Assembly: GCA_045637525.1 (NCBI GenBank)
Contig: JAZTZP010000100.1
Coordinates: 1 to 14,728, forward strand
Reading direction: 5' to 3'
Source: JAZTZP01 sp045637525
Lineage (GTDB): Bacteria; Bacillota; Clostridia; UBA1381
DNA: 14,728 nt
Each line of letters starts with the position of its first letter. Positions within the stretch are counted from its first letter, which is position 1. The position numbers were made by a program, and so were the translations under genes. Shown here piece after piece: positions 1 through 7,145 of this stretch. The notes below the pieces were generated by a model. The model was not told the origin of the DNA. It worked only from the letters and a program-made list of their open reading frames with translations, and made no database searches.

Positions 1-34
1 TCTTTACTACATATTTTCAATACATAGATATGTA

Positions 35-144
35 ATATCCCTCCGTCACGGCTTACGCCGTGCCACCTCCCTTTAGGCAAGGGAGGCTTTGGCAAAGCGT
101 ACCGAATGCAGACTGTAAACATACAGATAAACTATAATTTATAT
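35..144 (+). repeat. Dispersed palindromic repeat, copy 1
   Basis: This non-coding element starts ATATCCCTCC and carries two hairpins: CACGGC-TTAC-GCCGTG (47-62) and CCTCCCTT-TAGGC-AAGGGAGG (66-86). It ends in an AT-rich tail containing the 14-mer TAAACTATAATTTA (128-141). Positions 35-122 match 14641-14728 at 82 of 88 bases, and a longer relative lies inverted at 14476-14617. The right edge is placed where similarity to the inverted copy fades. It resembles a MITE- or REP-like family that spreads without its own protein. The short minus-strand reading frame across it is not a credible gene. Confidence 0.85.
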
Positions 145-189
145 GTTTGTTAACAATTTCAAAAATCGTGAATACAGATTGAAAACAGG

Positions 190-218
190 TTGACATTTTT
201 TTCTTAATGTGATATAAT
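190..218 (+). promoter_or_regulatory. Consensus sigma-A promoter of the esterase/beta-helix/isomerase operon
   Basis: The -35 TTGACA (190-195) and -10 TATAAT (213-218) are exact consensus with a 17-bp spacer. Transcription should start near 225, about 77 nt before the first gene, inside the inverted repeat at 219-241. Such a strong core promoter on a catabolic operon suggests control by a repressor or roadblock rather than an activator. Confidence 0.85.
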
Positions 219-241
219 GATTTCAAGCTTTGCTTGAAATC
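219..241 (+). promoter_or_regulatory. Inverted repeat at the transcription start, candidate operator
   Basis: GATTTCAAGC and GCTTGAAATC are perfect 10-bp arms around TTT. The repeat begins immediately after the -10 hexamer and covers the expected start site. As DNA it could be a repressor operator; as RNA it would put a hairpin at the extreme 5' end and could stabilise the mRNA. No regulator gene lies in the window, so the family that would bind it is unknown. Confidence 0.55.
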
Positions 242-301
242 GTCGATATGAATTCTTGACAAAATTATATAATAAATGCAAAACTATGAGGAGATTATGA
301 T

Positions 302-1318
302 ATGAAGCTGAATTTGGAGTTGATAAGAGAAATTACAACGGGGGCGGTGCGTGTTTGTGAGGAAAGCGGATTTGTGTGTTTTTATCGGTTTACCGACGAG
401 CAGGCGGCGTTATATGAAAAGAGAAATGCGGATTTTTATAAAAAGTGCTTTGCAACATCCGGAGTTAAGCTTTTATTTAAGACTGACAGCAAGAGTTTAG
501 GACTTGCAGTTCGTGTTTCGTCCGGGAGCTCACGTTCGTATTTTTCTTTTGATGTATTTGCGGACGGGAAGAAAGTTGATTGCCTTGATAATTTTTCAGG
601 ACTTGATTTGCCTGCTGATTACACAAAAGGAAATTATACACAGGGTGATTTTTCAAAAAACTTTCAAATCGGAGAAGGTATAAAAACCATATGCGTATAT
701 TTCCCATGGTCTGCGAGGGCGGAAATTAAGGAAATAACAGTTGATGACGGTGCTTTTATCCGGGCGGTTAAGCCAACAAAAAAATTGCTTGCATACGGTG
801 ACTCGATCACTCAGGGCTATGATGCACTTCGCCCTTCCAATCGTTATATTGCAAAGCTTGCGGACAGGCTTGATGCAGAAGAATTTAACAAGGGAATTGG
901 CGGAGAAATATTTTTCCCGGCGCTTGCAGAATTAAAAGACGGTTTTGTTCCGGATTACATAACGGTCGCATATGGGACTAATGACTGGAATTGTACAGAT
1001 GAAGAAACTTTCAAAGATAATTGCCGGGAATTTTATAAGAACATACGGGAAAATTATCCCGACACACCGATATTTGCAATTACTCCGATTCTGAGAAAGG
1101 ATATGTGTGAGGAAAGAATTTTCGGAGATTTTGAAAAGGTTGAGGCAGATATAAGAGAGTGTGTAAAGGATATTGAAAATATTACGGTTATCAGGGGTTT
1201 TGATTTTGTGCCGGAGGAAGAAAAATACTTTGCGGATTTAAGACTTCATCCGAATGATGAAGGTTTTGAATATTATTTTAAGAATTTATATTCCGAAATA
1301 GAGGAGAGAGTAAAATGA
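302..1318 (+). CDS. SGNH/GDSL-family esterase with N-terminal beta domain
   Basis: A predicted serine esterase/lipase-fold hydrolase, most likely removing acyl (for example acetyl) groups from carbohydrates. Residues 1 to about 155 look like the beta-sandwich that often precedes the catalytic domain. The SGNH blocks follow: GDSIT with nucleophile Ser168, Gly200/201 in GIGGE, GTND with Asn227, and D312-LRL-H316-PND. The Asp-to-His gap is one residue longer than the usual DxxH, so the acid could be another residue. No signal peptide or membrane segment is seen, so it should be cytoplasmic. GAGGAG (288-293) lies 8 nt before the ATG. The stop codon overlaps the next gene's ATG, giving translational coupling. 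The family call is firm; the substrate is inferred only from the neighbouring beta-helix and isomerase genes. Confidence 0.85.
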   Translation: MKLNLELIREITTGAVRVCEESGFVCFYRFTDEQAALYEKRNADFYKKCFATSGVKLLFKTDSKSLGLAVRVSSGSSRSYFSFDVFADGKKVDCLDNFSGLDLPADYTKGNYTQGDFSKNFQIGEGIKTICVYFPWSARAEIKEITVDDGAFIRAVKPTKKLLAYGDSITQGYDALRPSNRYIAKLADRLDAEEFNKGIGGEIFFPALAELKDGFVPDYITVAYGTNDWNCTDEETFKDNCREFYKNIRENYPDTPIFAITPILRKDMCEERIFGDFEKVEADIRECVKDIENITVIRGFDFVPEEEKYFADLRLHPNDEGFEYYFKNLYSEIEERVK

Positions 1319-2676
1319 TGCATGAAGAATTAAAGAGAGATATTTTGGAAAAAATTGAAAGAGCAGATATTTCAGGTGATTGGTATGAGATGAAAGGAGA
1401 TGTAACCGGGGCGGCAATTCAGGCGGCGCTGGAGGAGTATCATAATGTATTTATTCCATATATCGGAAAGCCGATTGTTCTGGATGCGCCGATTATTATT
1501 TCTTCCGATATGCATCTTAAGGTTGATGAAAATCAGATTATTATGCAGGGCAAAGCTTCTGAGACTTGCCTTATGAGAAATAAAAGCTTGCAAGACGGAG
1601 CTGAAGCTGTGACGGACAGCTCAAAGCGTGATAAAAATATAAGCATTGAGGGTGGAATATGGAATTTCAAAACCGGTCAGCGCTGTCATGTTGATAACAG
1701 TAAAAGTGTTATAGGAGCATTAGGCGCTATAATATTTTGCGGAGTGGAGAGAATACATCTAAAAAATATGGTGATTTTTGATGATGAAGAACTTTGCGGG
1801 CGTGGTGAAACTCCGTCAAGCTATGGAATACAGATTTGCGACTGCAAGAATTTTATAGTAGAAAATATAGATTTCAGGACCAACAGCAGAGATGGAGTTC
1901 ATATTAACGGACCGGCTGAGTATGGATTGGTAAAACATATCAGAGGCGATGAAATGGGAGACGATATGGTTGCCATGAATGCATGGGACTGGGACACTTC
2001 TGCGATAACGTTCGGAACGATACAAAAGGTTGTTGTTGAGGATATAAAGGGAACAGGAAACGAATTCAGACTTTTGCCGGGACAAAAGCTTTATAAAAAC
2101 GGAACAAAGGCTGACTGCGATATAAGAGACTGCGTGCTGGAAGATTTAACGGGAATTTATACATTTAAGCTCTATGCACAGCCTAATATTGCAAACGCAA
2201 TAGAGCCCGGAAAGCATGATGTTTCGGGAACAGTCGGAACTATTAATAATGTTTATATTAAAGATGTTAAATTCAAAAAAATTGCTGCTGCCGGATTTAA
2301 TGATATACCGGTAAAGGGATTGTTTGAAATATGTTCTGACTGCAGCGAACTGCATGTTGAAAATGCGTCGGTTGAAAGTACGTTTGAGCAATGCGAGGAG
2401 CTTGGTGTGAAATTTGTAAATGTTGGCCCTCTTTCGGCAGTTTGGAGAAATGGCTCGGATGACCCGGCAAGATGGGGAGAGGTTTTTGACCCTGATGCAA
2501 TATGCTATGCTGAGGATATTTATTTAAAGAATATAAGCTTTGCGGGAGGAAAGGTTAATGATGCCGAAAAATTAACACGTGCAATTAAGATGACAATTAA
2601 TGAGGATTATCCGAATACGACACCAAGAGGCGGAACGGGATACGGTACGCTCGGCATGGTACATATTGAAGAATAA
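1315..2676 (+). CDS. GH28-like right-handed beta-helix protein, cytoplasmic
   Basis: A 453-residue protein with the repeated short beta-strand and Asn/Gly-turn pattern of the pectate-lyase/polygalacturonase superfamily. A GGIWN strand near residue 116 resembles GH28 entry motifs. DGVHINGP (193-200) and GDDMVAMNA (215-223) correspond in place to the GH28 NTD and GDD acid motifs. The classical GHG and RIK motifs are not apparent; an RLLPG segment (252-256) and DWD (225-227) stand in that region instead. It may therefore be a divergent glycosidase or a lyase. There is no signal peptide, unlike typical extracellular pectinases, so its substrate is probably imported oligosaccharide. The start at 1315 overlaps the upstream stop (ATGA); the adjacent ATG at 1318 is possible. 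GAGGAG (1301-1306) serves either. Confidence 0.75.
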   Translation: MMHEELKRDILEKIERADISGDWYEMKGDVTGAAIQAALEEYHNVFIPYIGKPIVLDAPIIISSDMHLKVDENQIIMQGKASETCLMRNKSLQDGAEAVTDSSKRDKNISIEGGIWNFKTGQRCHVDNSKSVIGALGAIIFCGVERIHLKNMVIFDDEELCGRGETPSSYGIQICDCKNFIVENIDFRTNSRDGVHINGPAEYGLVKHIRGDEMGDDMVAMNAWDWDTSAITFGTIQKVVVEDIKGTGNEFRLLPGQKLYKNGTKADCDIRDCVLEDLTGIYTFKLYAQPNIANAIEPGKHDVSGTVGTINNVYIKDVKFKKIAAAGFNDIPVKGLFEICSDCSELHVENASVESTFEQCEELGVKFVNVGPLSAVWRNGSDDPARWGEVFDPDAICYAEDIYLKNISFAGGKVNDAEKLTRAIKMTINEDYPNTTPRGGTGYGTLGMVHIEE

Positions 2677-2693
2677 CGAGAGGTGAAAATAAA

Positions 2694-3587
2694 GTGAAAA
2701 TTTCTATAAATTCAGGTGTAGCAGCAAATAATCGCTGCTGGGACAGAGAAGAGCTCAAAAAGGATTATGCTAAAATATTTCGGCCCGGAATAAAAGGTGT
2801 TGACCAGTCAGTTCCGCCAATTTGTGCGGATGGTCCGCTTGCAAATCCGAGGTGTGATGAATGGGCTGAGGCGGTGCTTTTTGGAGTAACAGAGGCAGGA
2901 GGAGAGATTGTGCAGTGTCATTGTCCGCTGATTTCACCAACTGAGCTTGTTGACGGAAAAGGAATATTCTTGCATGAAGAAATACATAAGCGTGCATATG
3001 ACGATGTATTTCGTATGGCAAAGCTTTGGGATTGTCCGGTAGCCGTTCATCCTATAACTTTTCCTGTTTATACCGATGAGTCTTATATCGAAGAATATGT
3101 AAGAATGAATATTGAATATTTTAAAATGCTTTCGGAAATTGCCGGAAAATACAATGTTAAGATTGCGGCGGAAAATCTGTTTGATGTAGCGGAGCTTGCA
3201 ACGCATTATTGCAGGAAACCCGAGGTTTTGAAGGCTATTGTTGACGGCGTAAATTCAGAAAATTTAGGTGTATGTGTTGATACGGGGCACGCAAATGTGT
3301 CGGGAGTTAATCCGTGCGAATTTTTAAGAGTATTTAAAGATAAGGTGTATGGACTTCATATCCATGACAATAATGGAAAAGCCGATCAGCATAAAATTCC
3401 GACTCTCGGCAACATAAACTGGGGAGAATTTTTAAAAGCGCTTAAAAATATAGGCTATACCGGATTTTTCAATTATGAAGTGCACGGAGATATACCATAT
3501 AACATGAGTGACATTGAAAAAATGGCATATTTCCAGTATGTGTATCAGGTAGCTGCTGATTTGATTGCGGAGTATATTTCAGAATAA
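2694..3587 (+). CDS. Sugar phosphate isomerase/epimerase family TIM barrel (AP endonuclease 2-like)
   Basis: A 297-residue xylose-isomerase-like TIM barrel. The expected divalent-metal ligands are all visible: Glu160 in AAENLFD, Asp196 with His199 in VDTGHAN, His222 in HIHDN, and Glu262 in YEVHGD. This is the pattern of sugar and keto-acid epimerases and isomerases and of endonuclease IV; the gene context favours a sugar. It starts with GTG at 2694 behind GAGAGGTG, 17 nt after the beta-helix gene, so it is the third cistron of that operon. It probably converts the sugar released by the two upstream enzymes into a form that enters central metabolism. The exact reaction cannot be told from sequence. 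No clear terminator follows; only a weak AT-rich fold without a T-run lies at 3590-3631. Confidence 0.8.
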   Translation: MKISINSGVAANNRCWDREELKKDYAKIFRPGIKGVDQSVPPICADGPLANPRCDEWAEAVLFGVTEAGGEIVQCHCPLISPTELVDGKGIFLHEEIHKRAYDDVFRMAKLWDCPVAVHPITFPVYTDESYIEEYVRMNIEYFKMLSEIAGKYNVKIAAENLFDVAELATHYCRKPEVLKAIVDGVNSENLGVCVDTGHANVSGVNPCEFLRVFKDKVYGLHIHDNNGKADQHKIPTLGNINWGEFLKALKNIGYTGFFNYEVHGDIPYNMSDIEKMAYFQYVYQVAADLIAEYISE

Positions 3588-3653
3588 GGCATAAGTTGCA
3601 AAAAACTACAAATTTTGCGTTTGTAATTATGTGAATTTTGTATTTTATGCACA

Positions 3654-3682
3654 TTGTAAAAATTCCCGAACTATGATAAAAT
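3654..3682 (+). promoter_or_regulatory. Probable promoter of the xpt/nucleoside transporter operon
   Basis: TTGTAA (3654-3659) and TAAAAT (3677-3682) are spaced by 17 bp; an overlapping TATGAT lies at 3672-3677. Transcription would begin near 3689, leaving an untranslated leader of about 48 nt, too short for a purine riboswitch. The match is weaker than at the other promoters in the window. Confidence 0.5.
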
Positions 3683-3736
3683 TTTCTTATAAGGATTATA
3701 ATTTTAAGAAGATTTATTATGGAAGGATTTACGGAC

Positions 3737-4309
3737 ATGCAGCTGTTAAAGGACAGAATTTTAAAAGAGGGATTGGTATTTCCCGGAAATGTACTAAAGG
3801 TAGACAGCTTTTTGAACCATTGCATGGATATAGATTTATTTAATGAAATGGGCAGGGAGTTTATGCGAAGATTTGAGGGTTGCGGTGTTAATAAGATTCT
3901 TACCGTAGAGTCTTCGGGAATAGGTATTGCCTGCATTGTGGCACAGTATTTTAAAGTACCGGTAGTTTTTGCAAAAAAGAACAAGACGAAAAATATAGCC
4001 GGTGACGTTTTTACAAGGCAGGTGCAGTCTTTTACTCACGGCCGTGTTTATGACATAATGGTTTCAAAAAAATATTTGGGGCCGGAGGATAATGTACTTA
4101 TAATAGACGATTTTTTAGCAAACGGCTGTGCGCTTTTAGGGCTTGCCGGAATTGTTGAGGATTCGGGAGCGAAAATTGCCGGTGCCGGTATCGCTATCGA
4201 AAAAGGTTTCCAGCAGGGAGGCGCGCTTGTTCGTGAAAAAGGAATAAGAGTGGAATCACTTGCAATAATAGACTATATGACAGACGACGGAAAAGTATTT
4301 TTCAAGTAG
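3737..4309 (+). CDS. xpt: Xanthine phosphoribosyltransferase
   Basis: Converts xanthine and PRPP into XMP in purine salvage; cytoplasmic. The protein follows Bacillus subtilis Xpt closely as I recall it: an N-terminal LKDRI helix, VLKVDSFLNHCMD, TVESSGI, PVVFAKK and the PRPP-binding loop VLIIDDFLANG (Asp124, Asp125, Gly130), and at 190 residues it is near the family's usual length. I chose the ATG at 3737 because AAGGA (3723-3727) lies 9 nt upstream and the protein then begins like Bacillus Xpt. The in-frame ATG at 3719 has only a poor AGAAG site and would add six residues. The nucleoside importer follows 63 nt later, implying joint use in purine scavenging. No purine-riboswitch core is visible upstream, unlike many xpt genes. 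Confidence 0.93.
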   Translation: MQLLKDRILKEGLVFPGNVLKVDSFLNHCMDIDLFNEMGREFMRRFEGCGVNKILTVESSGIGIACIVAQYFKVPVVFAKKNKTKNIAGDVFTRQVQSFTHGRVYDIMVSKKYLGPEDNVLIIDDFLANGCALLGLAGIVEDSGAKIAGAGIAIEKGFQQGGALVREKGIRVESLAIIDYMTDDGKVFFK

Positions 4310-4372
4310 TATTTTAAAAGGAGAATATCCTTATAAAATAAAGATAAAAAAATTAAGGAGGAGTTATTCCAA

Positions 4373-5530
4373 ATGAAGAAAATGAGTAAAATTTTAGCGT
4401 TAGTGATGGCATCTGCAATGCTTCTTATGAGTGCAGGATGCGGAGAGAAAAAGACAGAAGATGTGACTGATACAGGCAATGCTGTTACTGAAAATCAGGC
4501 TGAGAAGAAGGACGTTAAGGTTGGTGTTATCCATATAGGAAACCCGGCTGACGGCTCGGGATACAGCTATGCGCATGACCTTGGTATTCAGGCAATGCAA
4601 AAAGAGCTCGGTCTTGAAGACAACAAAGACGTTGTAAGAAAGAATAACGTTAATGATACTGACCCGACTGCTACCGAGCAGGCTATAAGAGAGTGTATTG
4701 AAGAAGGATGTAATATTATTTTCGGTACAAGCTGGGGTTATATGGACACGATGGAAGCTCTTGCAGAAGAATATCCTGACGTAATTTTCTCACACGGAAC
4801 AGGTTATAAGAGCAACGATAAGAACTTTAACAACTATTTCGGAAGAATATATCAGGCAAGATACCTTTCAGGTATAGTTGCCGGCATGAAGACAGAATCA
4901 GACAAGATTGGTTATGTAGCGGCTATGGGTAAGGATAATTCAGAGGTTACAGGCGGAATTAATGCGTTTGCAATGGGTGTTAATTCAGTAAATCCTGATG
5001 CAAAGGTTTTAGTTAAGGTAACAAACAGCTGGTATGATCCTACTCAGGAAACAAACGCTGCAAAGGCTCTTATCGCAGAGGGCTGTGACGTTTTGGCTCA
5101 GCACTGTGATACTCCAAACCCACAGCTTGAGGCTGAAAAGGCAGGCGTTTGGGGCGTAGGCTATAATTCAGATATGTCAAAGGATGCTCCGAAAGCAACT
5201 CTTACATCAACAATCTGGAATTGGGGTGTATATTATACACAGGCTGTAAAGGCTGTTATGGACGGAACATGGAAGAGCGAAAACTACTTCGGCGGAATGG
5301 ATGACGGTCTTGTGGACATTACAGAGCTTAATATGGATCTTTGCACAGATGAGATGAAGGCAAAGGTTGAAGAGGCAAGAGAAAAGATAACAAAGGATGG
5401 CTTTAACGTATTTGACGGCGTTATTGAAACAAACGACGGCAAAACAGTCGGCGAAGAAGGCAAGACTTTAGAAGACAGCGTTATTACAGGCGGAATTAAT
5501 TGGTACTTCAAGAACGTAGAAGAGAAATAA
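4373..5530 (+). CDS. BMP-family nucleoside-binding lipoprotein of an ABC importer
   Basis: Solute-binding protein of the basic membrane protein (BmpA/PnrA/Med) family, tethered outside the membrane. Residues 1-22 form a lipoprotein signal with MSAGC and lipidated Cys23, followed by a charged, Thr/Glu-rich linker to about residue 45. The mature domain has the periplasmic-binding fold: VGVIHIG, a FGTSWGYMD segment, FGRIYQARYLSGIVAG, and the late IWNWGVYY strand typical of the family. Known members bind purine nucleosides, and adjacency to xpt supports a purine ligand. A strong AAGGAGGAG (4355-4363) precedes the ATG. It is the first of four importer genes and is separated from the ATPase by an intrinsic terminator that should keep the binding protein in excess. 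Confidence 0.9.
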   Translation: MKKMSKILALVMASAMLLMSAGCGEKKTEDVTDTGNAVTENQAEKKDVKVGVIHIGNPADGSGYSYAHDLGIQAMQKELGLEDNKDVVRKNNVNDTDPTATEQAIRECIEEGCNIIFGTSWGYMDTMEALAEEYPDVIFSHGTGYKSNDKNFNNYFGRIYQARYLSGIVAGMKTESDKIGYVAAMGKDNSEVTGGINAFAMGVNSVNPDAKVLVKVTNSWYDPTQETNAAKALIAEGCDVLAQHCDTPNPQLEAEKAGVWGVGYNSDMSKDAPKATLTSTIWNWGVYYTQAVKAVMDGTWKSENYFGGMDDGLVDITELNMDLCTDEMKAKVEEAREKITKDGFNVFDGVIETNDGKTVGEEGKTLEDSVITGGINWYFKNVEEK

Positions 5531-5566
5531 TTCAAGGTATTCGTATAACGTTATAAAAATTACGAG

Positions 5567-5615
5567 GAGTTCGTATCACAAATTTATATATCTGTTGTGA
5601 TACGGACTCTTTTTT
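5567..5615 (+). terminator. Intrinsic terminator between binding protein and ATPase genes
   Basis: A 15-bp stem (5567-5581 with 5595-5609, one G-U pair) closes a 13-nt loop and is followed by six Ts. It lies inside the importer operon, so it probably acts as a partial terminator that lowers ATPase and permease expression relative to the binding protein. No promoter is evident between it and the ATPase start at 5636. Confidence 0.9.
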
Positions 5616-5635
5616 AATCAGGAAAGGACAAGCAT

Positions 5636-7144
5636 ATGGAAAAATCGGTTGCTATTGAGTGTCGGGGGATAACAAAGGTTTTCGGAACTGTTATTGCAAA
5701 TGATAAGATAGACTTAACTGTGCGCTATGGTGAAATACTTGCACTTTTAGGTGAGAACGGTTCGGGAAAAACCACTCTTATGAATATGCTTTCGGGAATA
5801 TATCATCCTGATGAGGGTGATATATTTATAAACGGCAGTGAAACTGTAATAAATTCACCCGCAGACTCATCTGAGCTGGGCATCGGTATGATACATCAGC
5901 ATTTTAAACTTGTTGACGTGTTTTCGGCTTTTGAAAACGTCATTACCGGGGTGAAGACAAAGAGAAACAGAAAACAGCAAAGGGAAGAAATCACACGTAT
6001 TTGCAGTGAATACGGACTTAGTGTTGATATAGATAAAAAAATATATAATATGTCGGTTGGCGAAAAGCAGAATGTTGAGATTTTAAAGGTACTTTACCGC
6101 GGCGCACGCATACTTATACTCGACGAGCCAACGGCGGTTTTAACGCCTCAGGAAATAACGGTGCTTTTTGAAATTCTTCGCAAGATGCGTGAAAACGGAT
6201 GTGCAATTATTATTATAACTCATAAGCTTAACGAGGTTATGGAAATAAGCGATAAGGTTACAATAATGAGAAAGGGACAGAGTATAGGTACTGTAATAAC
6301 TTCAGAAACTGATGAAAAGAAGCTTACTGAGCTTATGGTCGGACGTCCTGTCAGCCTTTTAATTGACAGACCGCCCGTTATGAATTCTAAGGAGCTTTTA
6401 AAGGTTGTTGATTTATCCGTTATAAAAGAGGACGGAACTAAAGCGCTTGAGGATGTTTCATTTTCCATAAATACCGGTGAAATACTTGGCGTTGCAGGGG
6501 TTGCCGGAAGCGGACAAAAAGAGCTTTGCGAGGTCATAGCAGGTCTTGTGCCGTCACGTACCGGTGCTATTTTGTATAATAAGGAAAATATTCTCGGTAA
6601 AAAACCGGGTGAAATAATAGATTTAGGTATTCATATGAGCTTTGTCCCTGAGGACAGACTCGGTATGGGACTTGTAGCGTCGATGAGTATGGTCGATAAT
6701 ATGATTCTTAAGAATTATAATAAATCAAAGGGCGTATTTGTAGACAAGAAACCGGCACGTAAATTAGCTGAAAAGCTTATTGATGAGCTTGAAATAAAAA
6801 CACCATCGGCAGATACGCCGGTAAGACTGCTCTCGGGCGGAAATGTTCAGAAGGTTCTTTTAGGCCGTGAGATTGCCGCACAACCAAACCTGCTTATAAC
6901 GGCATATCCGGTAAGAGGTCTTGACATAAATTCTTCATATACAATATATGATATGTTAAACGAGCAGAAAAAGAATAATGTGGCTGTGCTGTTCATTGGT
7001 GAGGATCTGGATGTGTTGCTGGAGCTTTCTGACAGAATAATGGTTTTATGCCATGGCAATATTTCCGGTATTGTTGATGCAAAGAATACCTCAAAGGAAG
7101 AAATTGGACTTATGATGACAGGAAAGAACAGAGGTGAGATCTGA
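5636..7144 (+). CDS. Nucleoside ABC transporter, double ATPase subunit
   Basis: A 502-residue protein with two nucleotide-binding domains in tandem, the layout of nucleoside, ribose and related importers (NupO/RbsA-like). Domain 1 is canonical: Walker A GENGSGKT (39-46), signature MSVGEKQ (139-145), Walker B ILILDEP with Asp163 and Glu164, and switch His196. Domain 2 is degenerate: its P-loop reads GVAGSGQKE (288 on) without the usual lysine, it keeps LSGGN (399-403), and the Walker B region reads ITAYPVRGLD without the catalytic Glu. That asymmetry is normal for this family, so one ATP site is expected to be catalytic. AGGAAAGGA (5620-5628) precedes the ATG. One base separates its TGA from the permease ATG. 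Confidence 0.93.
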   Translation: MEKSVAIECRGITKVFGTVIANDKIDLTVRYGEILALLGENGSGKTTLMNMLSGIYHPDEGDIFINGSETVINSPADSSELGIGMIHQHFKLVDVFSAFENVITGVKTKRNRKQQREEITRICSEYGLSVDIDKKIYNMSVGEKQNVEILKVLYRGARILILDEPTAVLTPQEITVLFEILRKMRENGCAIIIITHKLNEVMEISDKVTIMRKGQSIGTVITSETDEKKLTELMVGRPVSLLIDRPPVMNSKELLKVVDLSVIKEDGTKALEDVSFSINTGEILGVAGVAGSGQKELCEVIAGLVPSRTGAILYNKENILGKKPGEIIDLGIHMSFVPEDRLGMGLVASMSMVDNMILKNYNKSKGVFVDKKPARKLAEKLIDELEIKTPSADTPVRLLSGGNVQKVLLGREIAAQPNLLITAYPVRGLDINSSYTIYDMLNEQKKNNVAVLFIGEDLDVLLELSDRIMVLCHGNISGIVDAKNTSKEEIGLMMTGKNRGEI

Positions 7145-7145
7145 T

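Noticed and set aside
256..273. Second promoter with TTGACA at 256 and TATAAT at 268
   Set aside because: The two hexamers are only 6 bp apart, and neither has a suitable partner at 16-18 bp.
3588..3736. Purine riboswitch before xpt
   Set aside because: The conserved core and the two kissing hairpins of the class are not present; only a weak AT-rich fold (3590-3631) is visible, and it lies upstream of the predicted promoter.
3719..3736. ATG at 3719 as the xpt start
   Set aside because: It has only a weak AGAAG site and adds six residues not expected from Xpt; the ATG at 3737 has AAGGA at good spacing.
3469..3984. 171-residue minus-strand reading frame
   Set aside because: It is antisense to the isomerase end and to xpt, has no recognisable domain, and its composition is that of a shadow frame.
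4316..4336. Terminator between xpt and the binding protein gene
   Set aside because: The AAGGA/TCCTT pairing is only 5 bp and no T-run follows, so the genes are treated as one transcript.
7134..7145. GTG at 7134 as the first permease start
   Set aside because: It lies inside the GAGGTGA ribosome site that serves the ATG at 7146.
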